Below, piece after piece: positions 21,363 through 30,632 of a DNA stretch of 64,000 nt (position 1 is its first letter; each line of letters starts with the position of its first letter). The translations under genes were made by a program, and so were the position numbers. Below the pieces are notes generated by a model that was not told the origin of the DNA, searched no databases, and saw nothing but the letters and a program-made list of their open reading frames with translations. Source of the DNA: Curvularia sp. ZM96. Lineage: Eukaryota > Ascomycota > Dothideomycetes > Pleosporales > Pleosporaceae. The DNA lies in assembly GCA_022457065.1 (NCBI GenBank), contig JAJGBQ010000008.1, positions 992,001-1,056,000 of the forward strand, in the 5' to 3' direction.

Positions 21363-22615
21363 TTACAAGGTGCTGCTGGAGGAAAGGTGGTGTCGTTTCA
21401 TCATCCAATCAGATAGTTCGCCGTCAATATTAGAGAGCTGCCCACCGCAGTAAGACGAAGCAGAAAGAACACACCCAGGCACTACAAGCGCCATACATGG
21501 ACTCTTGACACTTGGCTGGCCGTATGTTGCATTAACATGGCATCGTTGTAAAGCACCCCTGTGGCGTTTTCCCCATGCTTCCATAGACTTCAGCTTGGAA
21601 AAACGCCGAGAGCTGGGAGGTAGAACTTCCTGTACTTCCATGTGGCTAGTTCGGTTGTAATGCTCATTTTCAACGCGGAAAAGCGACCAGAGTCCTCTCC
21701 TGCAGACTTCGCCAACGGAAATGCCGAATGAAGCGACAGCAGAACGCTGCAGCTTTTGTGGAATAGCAACGTAGAGGACCCAAGTAAACCTGAGCAAGGC
21801 ATTACTCAATATTACAAGACCCATGGGGCTTGTGAATCCTAGATTACTTCGCAGAAAAGGGTGTCTAACACGTGGGTTCCCAATTCCCCAGTCGAAGCAT
21901 ACATCCCAGGCGCTAATACGTGATTGAACCGAGCATATCTGCAACATGGACATCCCAACACTCGACGCGATATATCCCAGTCAAGCACACGCGCCGCTGT
22001 CAATCTCTTAGCATTGTGCAACTCAGCATTGGGGCTTAGATGGATTGCTTACGAGGGAGTTAAGTAGGCACATACGGTTCGCATGATAGCATATTCTGAA
22101 TGGAGTAAGCCGAATCGCAACAGAGAGGCCGGTGAGTAGAGCTGCATAATATTGGTAGAGATTATCACTTTTCTTGGATCGAAAGCTGATGCTCAAAGTG
22201 AGTCCGAGGAGGAAGTGACCCCAGCAAGGCAACTGCTTGCGATTTCTACAGGAGATACAGACCTAACCTCGGCGGATTGTATCAAATTAAGGCAGGGGTG
22301 GGGATCATTCGAAAACACGGCAGCATAGTCGATGCCGAACTTATACCAAATGTGACATGACAGACAATACAGAAGGGCGATGGCAACCATTAGGAAGTAA
22401 CCACCATAGATCTGTAGAACGGTAGCTTTTGTTGGTCTAGATGCTAGATAACAGACACACCTGGAGAAGATAACTGGTCCATGGCAGCGAGCTTTCTCTC
22501 GCATTAGTGTTGAACAGGTGAGACGTCCAGAGTAGCCCTTGTATCAGAAACACAGTTCCAGCAGCTAGAAGAGCGCCATTAAGAAAACTGCAGTCGAGGA
22601 TTTCCTACACGGAGA
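21363..22615 (-). pseudogene. EXS-domain (SYG1/XPR1-like) phosphate-exporter gene remnant
   Basis: On the minus strand, segments match the EXS domain in order: FLNGALLAAGTVFLIQG (about 22575), IYGGYFLMVAIALLY to NLIQSAEV after a 49-bp intron (22460-22412), then FLLGLTLSISF and LLTGLSVAIRLTPFRICYHANR (22200-22080), and finally AWDVCFDWGIGNP to CRRGLWSLFRVENEH (21910-21660). The last block carries the family-diagnostic RRGLWxLFRVENEH motif. A frame change lies between QSAEV and FLLGL. About 100 residues expected between RICYHANR and the AWD block (the YPVEFRDFFLGDM region) are missing. No N-terminal SPX domain is visible; a MITE begins only 10 bp upstream at 22625. Intact members export inorganic phosphate or act in the Golgi; this copy should not be functional. 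Confidence 0.75.
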
Positions 22616-22624
22616 TACTGTATA

Positions 22625-22892
22625 TACTATCATGCAGTTGCAGCTTCCGGTTTCTGTAAGCAGGCGAGCTCTGATCCCACGCTCAGCCTCTGTCGCTTAG
22701 TGGTAATATTGGCCAAATAGTACTAATTTCTGTCAGCGATGCGTCTTCTTTCGAACTCTCACACCAATAAACGTATCATATTTACATGGCTTAACTATTT
22801 TTGGATAAGCGTACACCGGGCGGGTCCGTGTCCTGCATGGGATGACAATTGGGCTATGTGCGCAAAGCGGAAGCTGCAAGTGCATGAAAGTG
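22625..22892. mobile_element. MITE family B copy at the 5' edge of the EXS remnant
   Basis: A 268-bp element bounded by TA on both sides, with inverted ends (ACTATCATGCAGTTGCAGC on the left; GCTGCAAGTGCATGAAAGTG on the right). Its orientation is opposite to the 26364 and 43560 copies, from which it has diverged. Internal landmarks include GCTTAGTGGTAATATTGGCC and GGCGGGTCCGTGTCCTGC. Confidence 0.75.
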
Positions 22893-23910
22893 TAGTGTTT
22901 TTTTTCACACCATAATCAAAAGAATACTCTAAAGACATGGAGAAATGATACTTCATGCAGCCCGTGTATTCCCTCATGTTCACAGCCGTGCCGCTTCCAA
23001 ACTGTGAGACTCGGGATAAGCAGCTGACAGCGCTCGACTAGAAGCTATGATTGTTTTCTAAACCATAGCCTCATATTTAGACAGCCGCCAATGACTATTG
23101 TCAAAATGATGGAATGCCGCACTTCACAACGCGTTAATCCTATCCCTACCACAAACCCTGGCGACCACTTATAATCCTTTTGCAGATTATATCCAAGTAT
23201 CTCTACCTCTAGATATGTGCATAATCATCATGCTACGACAATTTGATCTAGTCCATCGCTCGATTAGACGATCTCACTATTCAAACCAGTTTAGCCGGTC
23301 TGACGCACCCACACCGGAATCAGCACGGTACGCCGAGGAACACATCATAGATTCAGTGGAATCTGTTGGGTAAGCGGGATCGGTTCCGTCTCGACCGCAG
23401 GAGGCAGAATCCTGAGTGACACATACATCTCTCCCAGAATCCTTTGGAATTGCTGGGTTGTAAGAAAGAGATGCGGAATATGAAATCACACGTACAATAT
23501 AGGCATACGTGGCAATGGGGTCATAGTCAATCAATGCGTTAGCGAATATCAGCGCTATATGTACTCTGCTGCCTCTCAGCATAGGTGTGGCCCAAGCCAC
23601 TGGCGTCAGTAGGCTGCCCTGCATTACGCGTAACCGTAGCCCATAACGTAGTGTGTTGTGTATTCAGTAAGCCTTTGCCCTATGTCCTGATTCAGCGTGC
23701 AAAAATATGTTAAAAGGAGTTGTTGGGTAAAGGGTCTGTCAGTGTCAGTGCATTGCGCGACATCTGTGACAGCATGGCGACCAAAAGCCAGCATGTCCTT
23801 ACAGCCAGTACAATACCATACGATTGCCCACAGAACCATGAGATTAACTACAACTCTAATTGCACGACTACGCATCACAAAGTTAGGCGCGAGTAGCCTT
23901 TTCGCTAGTA
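22893..23910. other. Region with unsupported minus-strand ORFs
   Basis: Two adjacent minus-strand ORFs (23277-23624, 115 codons; 23624-23923, 99 codons) contain hydrophobic stretches such as VVVNLMVLWAIVWYC, but no family was recognised and no splice model joins them convincingly. The second ends in the MITE fragment at 23911. They may be remnants of a membrane-protein gene; the evidence is too weak for a gene call. Confidence 0.3.
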
Positions 23911-24012
23911 CACTCTCTTGCACTTGCAGCTTCCGGTTTCTGTGAGCAGGTAACCTTTGATCCCGCGCTATGCCTCTCTCGCTTAGGTAATCTTACCCAA
24001 ACTGTACTAGAA
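23911..24012. mobile_element. MITE family B, left-end fragment
   Basis: Starts after TA with CACTCTCTTGCACTTGCAGC, continues through CTTCCGGTTTCTGTGAGCAG and TAATCTTACCCAAACTGTACTAG, then similarity stops. The right inverted end is absent. Confidence 0.7.
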
Positions 24013-24330
24013 TCGGACCGATATACCTACGACTAACTGCATGGGTAGCTTAACCGATCATTGGGCGAGGGTTGCGGACTCTTGAGGAATTGGCTAATCA
24101 GTTTCAGCACACTGGGACGTCCGTCGCGAAGGGATATACATTAGTTGTAAAGAAATGTAAGAAAAAAAACTAAGAGGGGCATACAATCATGTGATGCTTT
24201 ATAATAGGAAAGTTAATTCTATCTGGAGCAAGAAAATACGATCTATCGCAAGTACTCTAAATCCATGTTATGAAACTCAAAGCAAGGAACGATAGAAATA
24301 CATAACACCGTACCTTTGAGACTAGAATCC

Positions 24331-24477
24331 AGAGATGTCAACAATCAAGCTCATCAAGCCGGGCTAACGTAATACGGTAATCTGCTAGCTCTTTTAGTCC
24401 AAGTCTAACCTTTGAAAGCTAGCAGGTTGCTCTATGAGGTCAAACTCGGCTTGATGAGCTTGATTGTTGACATCTCT
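24331..24477. repeat. Perfect 31-bp inverted repeat around an 85-bp loop
   Basis: The arm 24331-24361 (starts AGAGATGTCAACAATC) is the exact reverse complement of 24447-24477. The loop carries a second, imperfect nested pair (GCTAGCTCTTTT against AAAGCTAGC). It lies 17 bp beyond the stop codon of the 24495-25886 gene, so that gene's transcript would be able to fold it into a long hairpin. It could equally be a foldback element. Confidence 0.85.
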
Positions 24478-24494
24478 GCCAGAATCGAACGATT

Positions 24495-25886
24495 TTATAT
24501 ACTAGACATCATCATACGATCAACCTTTTTACTGAGACTGTTCACCGCTCTCATGATATCCTTAGGCGTGGGGTACTTGAAATCTAGGGCACGCTCTTCT
24601 TTAGATACACGTTTAGCAAACTGCGTGGTGTTTAGGAATTTTTGGAGAATTTCCTGATCGCCTTCGCGAGAGAGATAGCTTTTGAAAGTAGAGTACGTGC
24701 ATACGACAGGACCGCCATGGTAGTCTTTCGCGGTTGTGCGCGCGTTTTTATGTTCTTTATAAAGGGCTTTCTCTTGACGGAATTTCAGAACAACTATAAC
24801 GTGCTTTTTGCCCTTTCCATGCGATTTGGCTGTACACCCCACTATATCGAACTTGTTCCTAGTCGACCTTTCTAATGTTTTGACGAACTTCTCGTCCGCG
24901 GAGGGGGCCATGCCCGCGCTTTGGTTAGGAAGTATCAGCTTAGCAGGACAATTATCTATCCGCACAAATTCATACGAGCCCTTTCTGATAACTAGACCAT
25001 GCGTTATAGGCTCGCCCTTACCGAATGGTCTACAACTTATACCATAGAGAATCTCGTCTGTGTCTTCTGGTGGGGGCGTGTCTCCAGATACTCCAACCGA
25101 ACTATCTCGCACTTTACGGTTCTTAGATTTGGTTTTCTTAGATCCAGTCTGACGAGGAGATTGTTTTGAACCTTTCGACTTATGTCCTTTGTCACGAGAA
25201 TTCTGCTCTATGCTTGGCTTAACATCCCTATCGTCTTCATCTTCATCTTCATCTTCGTCTTCATCTTCGTCTTCATCTTCACCTTCACCTTCACCTTCAC
25301 CTTCATCTTCATCTTCATCTTCGTTCTCGTCCTCGCCTTCGTCCTCTTCATCGCTCTCGCCCTCGTCCTCATCCTCATCCTCATCCTCTTCATTGTCCTT
25401 GGCGTCCTTCATTTCGACATCATTGCCATCATGGGTTTCCTTGTTTCTAGTATCACTGCCGCCATTGGTTTTCTCGTTTTCTTTCATCCATTCCTCATAG
25501 GTCATAGTGGTTGCAGTAGCCATAAAATCACTAGACTTGTCTTTTGGTTTGAAGATGTTATTGAAAGGTGATCTCGACATGCAAACCTTATCCTTATCTT
25601 CTGGTCTGCCCTTATTGCCTGGTATGTCGAAGACAAAGAGTACTCGTTTTTGTGGGCCATATTTTAGAAAAATTCGATTGGTAATATCTTCTATGTTTAG
25701 CTTGGCAACTCTTTTCTCAATCTCTTCTTCAGTGAATTTGGGAAGCTTAGTTCCTTTTTTTACGCCCGCTTTGTTAAGTTGATCGTTTTTAAGTATGCAG
25801 CAAAAATCTTCACGGAACTGTACTAATGTGTATCCATTTTGGGACGCAATTGGTTTGGGGAATTCCGAATTCTTTTCGTTCTTCAT
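24495..25886 (-). CDS. Hypothetical protein with a long Asp/Glu tract
   Basis: An intact ORF of 463 residues with an ATG start. Residues 1-130 are mixed and look folded (YTLVQFREDFCCIL, KRVLFVFDIPGNKGRP). Residues about 155-225 form an almost pure Asp/Glu/Gly tract encoded by GAT/GAA hexamer-like repeats. Residues 226-270 are basic (KSKGSKQSPRQTGSKKTKSKNRK). The C-terminal ~190 residues again look globular (YGISCRPFGKGEPITHGLVIRKGSYEFVRI). No known family recognised. Acidic plus basic tracts are common in nuclear or chromatin-associated proteins, but that is only a hint. No signal peptide or membrane segment. Confidence 0.7.
   Translation of the reverse strand: MKNEKNSEFPKPIASQNGYTLVQFREDFCCILKNDQLNKAGVKKGTKLPKFTEEEIEKRVAKLNIEDITNRIFLKYGPQKRVLFVFDIPGNKGRPEDKDKVCMSRSPFNNIFKPKDKSSDFMATATTMTYEEWMKENEKTNGGSDTRNKETHDGNDVEMKDAKDNEEDEDEDEDEGESDEEDEGEDENEDEDEDEGEGEGEGEDEDEDEDEDEDEDEDDRDVKPSIEQNSRDKGHKSKGSKQSPRQTGSKKTKSKNRKVRDSSVGVSGDTPPPEDTDEILYGISCRPFGKGEPITHGLVIRKGSYEFVRIDNCPAKLILPNQSAGMAPSADEKFVKTLERSTRNKFDIVGCTAKSHGKGKKHVIVVLKFRQEKALYKEHKNARTTAKDYHGGPVVCTYSTFKSYLSREGDQEILQKFLNTTQFAKRVSKEERALDFKYPTPKDIMRAVNSLSKKVDRMMMSSI
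25218..25400. repeat. CTT/CAT-rich microsatellite inside the acidic tract
   Basis: About 180 bp of TTCATC, TTCACC and TCCTCA units read on the plus strand; on the minus strand they encode the Asp/Glu run of the 24495-25886 gene. Plus-strand Ser- and Phe-rich ORFs here are artefacts of the repeat. Such tracts are prone to length change, always in multiples of three if the frame is kept. Confidence 0.9.
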
Positions 25887-26363
25887 TGTAGTTGGTTTTT
25901 ATCGTCGTGAGTGTGAAGTACGATACATACTAGTTGCAGAGGCAGATGCCAATATATAGTAAAATGCCAGGCACAAAAAGCATTAGATAAGAGTGTTGTT
26001 AGTACTGTGCACAGGATAAGCGATTAAGGGTCAGCAACATACTTCTAAGATATCGTCACGGTATATTAGCTTCGATGAGTTGCTGTAGCGAGAAAGATAA
26101 GCATACACAACGGTGGCATAATGGATTATCTACAGCTGACGGCATTAGCTATGTGAATAAAACGATATGCTCACAGCACTAATGTGAATCACCATAATCT
26201 TGAGTGAAATCTATGGAGCACGTTAAGGCATCTGAAAACATATTAGGTAGCCGTAGACGCAAAAGGATTCTTGTTCGAGCAAAAGTCTCATTCCACGAAT
26301 GCATGTTCCTATTCACCTTTTGCGATGTCGTCGGATTGGAACTTGGTCTTGAAGCACTGACTA
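25887..26363. other. Intergenic, presumed promoter of the acidic-protein gene
   Basis: About 480 bp; nothing recognised apart from its position. Confidence 0.4.
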
Positions 26364-26630
26364 CACTCTCATGCATTTGCAGCTTCCGCTTTGCACACGC
26401 GGCTTACTTGTCATCCCACGCGGGACATGGATCCGCCTGGCATACGCTTATCTGGGAAAGTCTTAGGCTCTATAGATATGACACATTGATTCGTCCGAGC
26501 GTCTGAAAGCAGATCGACCCATGGCAAACTAGTACTATCTGGGTAAGATTACTACTAAGCGATAGAGGCTTAGCGTGGGATTAAAGGTCGTCTGCTTACA
26601 GGAATCGGAAGCTGCAAGTGCATGAGAGTG
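26364..26630. mobile_element. MITE family B, full copy
   Basis: A 267-bp element with TA on both sides. Terminal inverted repeats: CACTCTCATGCATTTGCAGC on the left, GCTGCAAGTGCATGAGAGTG on the right. It is almost identical to 43560-43837 apart from an 11-bp indel and a few substitutions, which points to recent movement. The reading frames within it are fortuitous. Confidence 0.9.
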
Positions 26631-27763
26631 TATGCATTGAACACAGTAAAGTCCCAGGTAATGAACAGAAAATTCAAGCTTAACAGTGTGTTTCACATAG
26701 TTAACGGTCAAGTGATAAACTCGATTGACTATATGCAAGAATAGAAATAGGTTGAACTGAAATTGAACGCCATTTTGTCGCGATTACCTTGGAAACCCAA
26801 CAACTGCGTCTGTATTCTTTCCCTAAGCGTTGGAAACACTAGTGAACGCGGAATCATTAATTAGTCAACTCAAATTCGATGCAATCAATCCTCCTTACAT
26901 TCCTCCCTGAACTTGCAACAATGGTGCTCTTGTTTTCTACCTATTTCTCTATTGACTGGAATCTTGTGATGATCACAAACATAACCAATTAACTACTGTA
27001 GTTGCATTAATAGAAAGGTAGGGCGCTAACGGCCTTTTGAGTTTATAGCCCTGAGCAATTACTGATAACCTTCGTCTTTGCAATTTTCAAATACTACCGC
27101 CATGGATGCAACCAACTCGCAAATTGTTCCTCGTAGTCATGTTAAACGGGCATTTGCGTGGCGGCGCAGCTCGTCTATAAATATAGCATCTCTGCTACTA
27201 AACACTAGAAGATATAAAATCGTCTCAGCTATTGACTCGTAGCAACTTCAATAATTCAACAGGGAATGGGAACAGTGATGTGCCTGTTGAGTAGGCTCAT
27301 ATCGCTTTAATGTGATACGCATCAGCAGTATTGCGCAGGGCTGACAACAGTCAAGCGAAGCCGAGTCAGGCTGGAAGCCCGGCTTGGCTTGGTTCAAGTA
27401 ATTAGTTAACAAACTAGTTAGCTAACGAGTTAATCAAATGTCTTCTCGCATCGGTAGTGAGTTAGAGAAGCTAATGTTAAAGACAATATTTGTTCTTTTT
27501 GACTGACACTTCCAACTAGTTGGCTATATCAGAAAGCTCTTCACATCTAGCTAGTCGAACCAGATTTTGCTAGTATCTAAGAAACATGTTGGTTCTTTAG
27601 TCGTGCACTTCAGTTGTAACTACAAGTTAAACAGAAACCAGCTTGTCAGATTAGAATTGCACTTAAGCATGTTGTTTAGCTAATTATCTTTTTTTCGTTT
27701 GCCTTTTCTTTCTATACCTCCATATTCGTTTCTTCTTAGTGATTGTCAACCATCTTCCATTTA
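26631..27763. other. Intergenic, no gene supported
   Basis: About 1.1 kb, AT-rich in parts. A short imperfect inverted patch near 27358-27400 (AGCGAAGCCGAGTCAGGC / GAAGCCCGGCTTGGCTT) is seen. No ORF of interest. Confidence 0.4.
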
Positions 27764-28342
27764 CTAGTGCGTATCATCATCACTGCCATACTCGCTGTCT
27801 TCCTCAGTGTCCTCCTCGGTGTCCTCTTCGGTATCCTCGGTGTCTCCCTTTGTATCTTCATTGCTATTGTCATTGGAAGCAGGTTGCATAGCGCTTGTCT
27901 TCTCTTTTTTCATTGCATTGTTCCCTTTACCCTGAGGTTCCGGCCTTGTTGAGTCCAGGGTGCCGCGACTTTGGGGGGTAGGAGCGGACTCAGTTGGAGG
28001 AGTCCTAGTTTCAAAATTGGGAGTATTACTCCCTACTGACTTGTTGTCTGATTTAAACAAAGCTCTCAACTTGTTTTCCGGTATTGCGAGCAGCTGTATG
28101 GCTATTTCCTGCGAACTGAAACCCGCCAAACACTGTTGCAACTGTTTAACGGGCATTCGGTCGTAAAATCCTCGTAACAATGGTAAGGGGAGTCGTCTGG
28201 CTAGTTCCGTTGGATTGGTGGACTCCAAGTACGTCCGGAAACTCTTCGGGTACTTTCCTATTCCCTCTTCCAATTTCTTCCATCTTTCATCGAGCTCGAC
28301 TGTTCTTTTTTCCAAATTCTTAAGATCACCCTTTAAACCCAT
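27764..28342 (-). CDS. Small charged hypothetical protein, 192 residues
   Basis: The frame is open to 28507, but the ATG at 28342 is preferred because the preceding 55 residues are hydrophobic and rich in Cys/Phe, unlike the rest. Residues 1-45 are helical and charged (KGDLKNLEKRTVELDERWKKLEEGIG). Residues 45-110 contain a Leu-rich helical region (TELARRLPLPLLRGFYDRMP, EIAIQLLAIPENKLRALF). The tail from about 165 is an acidic Asp/Glu/Thr repeat (GDTEDTEEDTEEDTEED). No family recognised. Its charged architecture echoes the 24495 gene, yet no alignable similarity was seen. Confidence 0.55.
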   Translation of the reverse strand: MGLKGDLKNLEKRTVELDERWKKLEEGIGKYPKSFRTYLESTNPTELARRLPLPLLRGFYDRMPVKQLQQCLAGFSSQEIAIQLLAIPENKLRALFKSDNKSVGSNTPNFETRTPPTESAPTPQSRGTLDSTRPEPQGKGNNAMKKEKTSAMQPASNDNSNEDTKGDTEDTEEDTEEDTEEDSEYGSDDDTH

Positions 28343-28729
28343 CTTGAAACATGTAAAAGTGGTAGGACAACGAAGTAGAGGGAGGAGGGTACGAAGGATG
28401 AATCGGAATATGCAATATTTCAAGGACAACTCGACTTTATACATAGACAGCACGATCTGCATAGAGATCAAACAAAATCGTATTTCAATCATAAACAGGG
28501 TTTTCAACTGCTTACTTGTGATTCAGTCTCAAAGCTGTGTGAGGAATAAGCATCGTCGAACAACCTTCTGATTTCTTACTCCATGTACCTGCATCTAGTC
28601 TAGTTACTGAAGAATCATTACTACAGGTTCCGGGGTACTAGCAAAGTAAAGGAGCTGACTGAACGTGTCATAGAGTGGATGAATGAGATCGTTTTGCTTT
28701 GTACACGAACAGTCAGTCAGTTCTACGTA
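28343..28729. other. Intergenic
   Basis: Upstream of the 27764-28342 gene; nothing recognised beyond an in-frame upstream extension of that ORF to 28507. Confidence 0.4.
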
Positions 28730-29141
28730 CACTCGCTTGCAAAATTGGCTTCCGGTCTGCGTAATACGCAGAGTGTTCAGCTTACAGGGATCAGGTTTCG
28801 CTTAGTACAGTTTAGTCCTCTTCTGACGTAGCCTTAACAGGGATGATACGAGTGACAGTCGGTTCGCTAATACCAAATCTTAGTTTTGACGAAGTCTTAT
28901 CAAGTGCACAATGTGAAGCGAAGTAGCAGGAACAGCGGTAGCGCTGTCTTTTGAGCGACTATCAGAGCGATTAACTACTGTACGCTGCATGGTGATTTGG
29001 TTAATGAGCTCCTATCTATCCAGGTTGTCGCCAACATCCCTGCCGAGGCTACGTCGGATCAGGAATAGGTTATGGTAAGCGGAAGTGGATCCTTGTAAGC
29101 TGCATATTGCGCAGACCGGAAGCCAATTTTGCAAGCGAGTG
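28730..29141. mobile_element. MITE family C, copy 2
   Basis: A 412-bp element flanked by TA, ends CACTCGCTTGCAAAATTGGC and GCCAATTTTGCAAGCGAGTG, which are perfect inverted repeats over 20 bases. The interior differs from the 14082 copy. Its right end abuts and was duplicated by the LINE insertion that follows. Confidence 0.85.
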
Positions 29142-29151
29142 TAGATGCAAA
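29139..29151. repeat. 13-bp target-site duplication, left copy
   Basis: GTGTAGATGCAAA occurs here and again at 30300-30312. The copies bracket the truncated LINE. The first three bases are the last bases of the MITE plus the T of its flanking TA. Confidence 0.85.
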
Positions 29152-29926
29152 AAATCCTTATGCGGCAGAGCTAGCAGCAATGGCCGAGGCGCTGAGCAGA
29201 CTGCTGAAGCTGAGGTTTCGTAGTATCGCACTCATAACAAGAAACAAGGCTGCGGTGCTCACACTCAGAAGACCGCGGCAGCAGTCCGGGCAGAATTACA
29301 TCAGCCAGTTCTACAAGACTGTACAGGCACTAAGAAGAGACGGCAACACAGTAACAGTGCTATGGCTACCTGCAAGCGAAGACTGCGAGCTCGCAAGCCT
29401 CGCCAAGCAAGAGGCGAAGATGGCAACGAGACTAACTGCTAGCGTACAGACACAGCTCCCTAGAATGCGATCAACTACGCACAATATTGCACGTAAGCAA
29501 GGCATAGCCAAGAAGGTGCCAGCAGACGTGGGAGCATACTCTAAACGAATCGACACGGCACTGCCAGGAAAGCATACGCGGCAACTCTACGACGGGCTTT
29601 CGCGGAAAGAGAGCAGCGTGCTTGCCCAGCTTAGAACAGGCATGGCGCAGCTGAACACGTATCGACACCGAATCAAAGCATCAACGACAGACCAATGCGG
29701 ATGCGGACAGGCAGCAGAGACGGTAGAGCACTTTCTATTCCGTTGCCGAAAATGGATGACACAGCGGATAGAAATGCTGCAGTGCACGCAGATAAATAGA
29801 GGAAACATATCGTTCTACCTAGGCGGCAAAGCGGCGACAGACGACGCGAAATGGGCGCCAGATATGAACGCAGTGCGAGCGACGATACGATTCGCAATAG
29901 CAACACGGAGACTCGATGCAAACTAA
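29152..29926 (+). pseudogene. LINE ORF2 C-terminal fragment: RNase H and terminal zinc motif
   Basis: An open frame of about 257 residues. It starts within RNase H (NPYAAELAAMAEALSRLL corresponds to the AAEL-x-A-x(2)-AL helix) and ends with the CCHC motif C-x-CG-x(6)-E-x-H-x(4)-C (residues about 224-239 of the frame), which is usual at the C-terminus of Tad/I-type ORF2 proteins. Endonuclease and reverse transcriptase domains are absent. The nominal ATG at 29129 lies in the MITE end and is not meaningful. Confidence 0.85.
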
Positions 29927-30299
29927 TATCTAACTAACTACTAGGTAAACCTTAGCTACTAACGTAAACTTATTAGCAGCCTTGTGCAACAGAAGTAGAC
30001 ACCGCTTCAGCCGCCGAAGATAGGACGCTGAACACTTAGAGAATCTCTTGGAGATGCCGACTCTAAGCCAGTCTACCACCAGCAACACTAACCCACGAGC
30101 ATCTGACGAGGAATAGCAGTAAATAGAGAAGAAGCATGCCAAGGTGTTAAGTAAGGGCTTCGACTTAGATGATAAGCTATATAAAGAAGCGGGCCAAAGA
30201 AGACATATGGGCTAAGGAGACCAAGACTAAGTAGAGAAAGTGTAGTTAGACTAGCGTTAGTAGCCCTTTCGGCTCGGCCGCCGGGCGTAAATAAATTGT
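29152..30299 (+). mobile_element. 5'-truncated non-LTR retrotransposon (Tad/I-like LINE)
   Basis: The element begins inside the RNase H coding region and extends through a ~370-bp 3' untranslated region to the second copy of the 13-bp duplication. The 3' end reads CCGGGCGTAAATAAATT rather than a pure poly(A). 5' truncation plus a target-site duplication is the normal outcome of target-primed reverse transcription. Confidence 0.85.
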
Positions 30300-30312
30300 G
30301 TGTAGATGCAAA
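30300..30312. repeat. 13-bp target-site duplication, right copy
   Basis: Exact copy of 29139-29151; it marks the 3' end of the LINE. Confidence 0.85.
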
Positions 30313-30632
30313 CGCAGTCTAAGTACATAGTATCCACAAGTTCGGGTAACTATGGCAGCATCGTGACGGAGACGTGGTCTATGTGCGACTACCGTGCGTC
30401 TTTTGCACCGGACATCGGCTGATGAGCGCTGACATGGGATCTTGGTTTTAGCTTCACAGAGTGTAGTTGAACTGCATTTGACTGTGATATATTGAGTTTG
30501 CATTAGCTCTTTTCATATTCCAGGAACCCTGGTTTATGGTACGTTTGATCTGTTATGGAAAGATCAGCTCTCTCCCATGACGCAAATCCAAATCCACTGA
30601 TTGCCACAACAGGCGTCTTCAAACTATGTCGC
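30313..30632. other. Intergenic, nothing recognised
   Basis: About 320 bp between the LINE and the first PKS similarity. Confidence 0.4.

Noticed and set aside
23277..23923. SPX domain upstream of the EXS remnant
   Set aside because: The translated frames show no SPX-like helices; similarity could not be supported.
25182..25571. Ser-, Phe- and Met/Arg-repeat ORFs
   Set aside because: Products of reading the Asp/Glu-encoding microsatellite in other frames.
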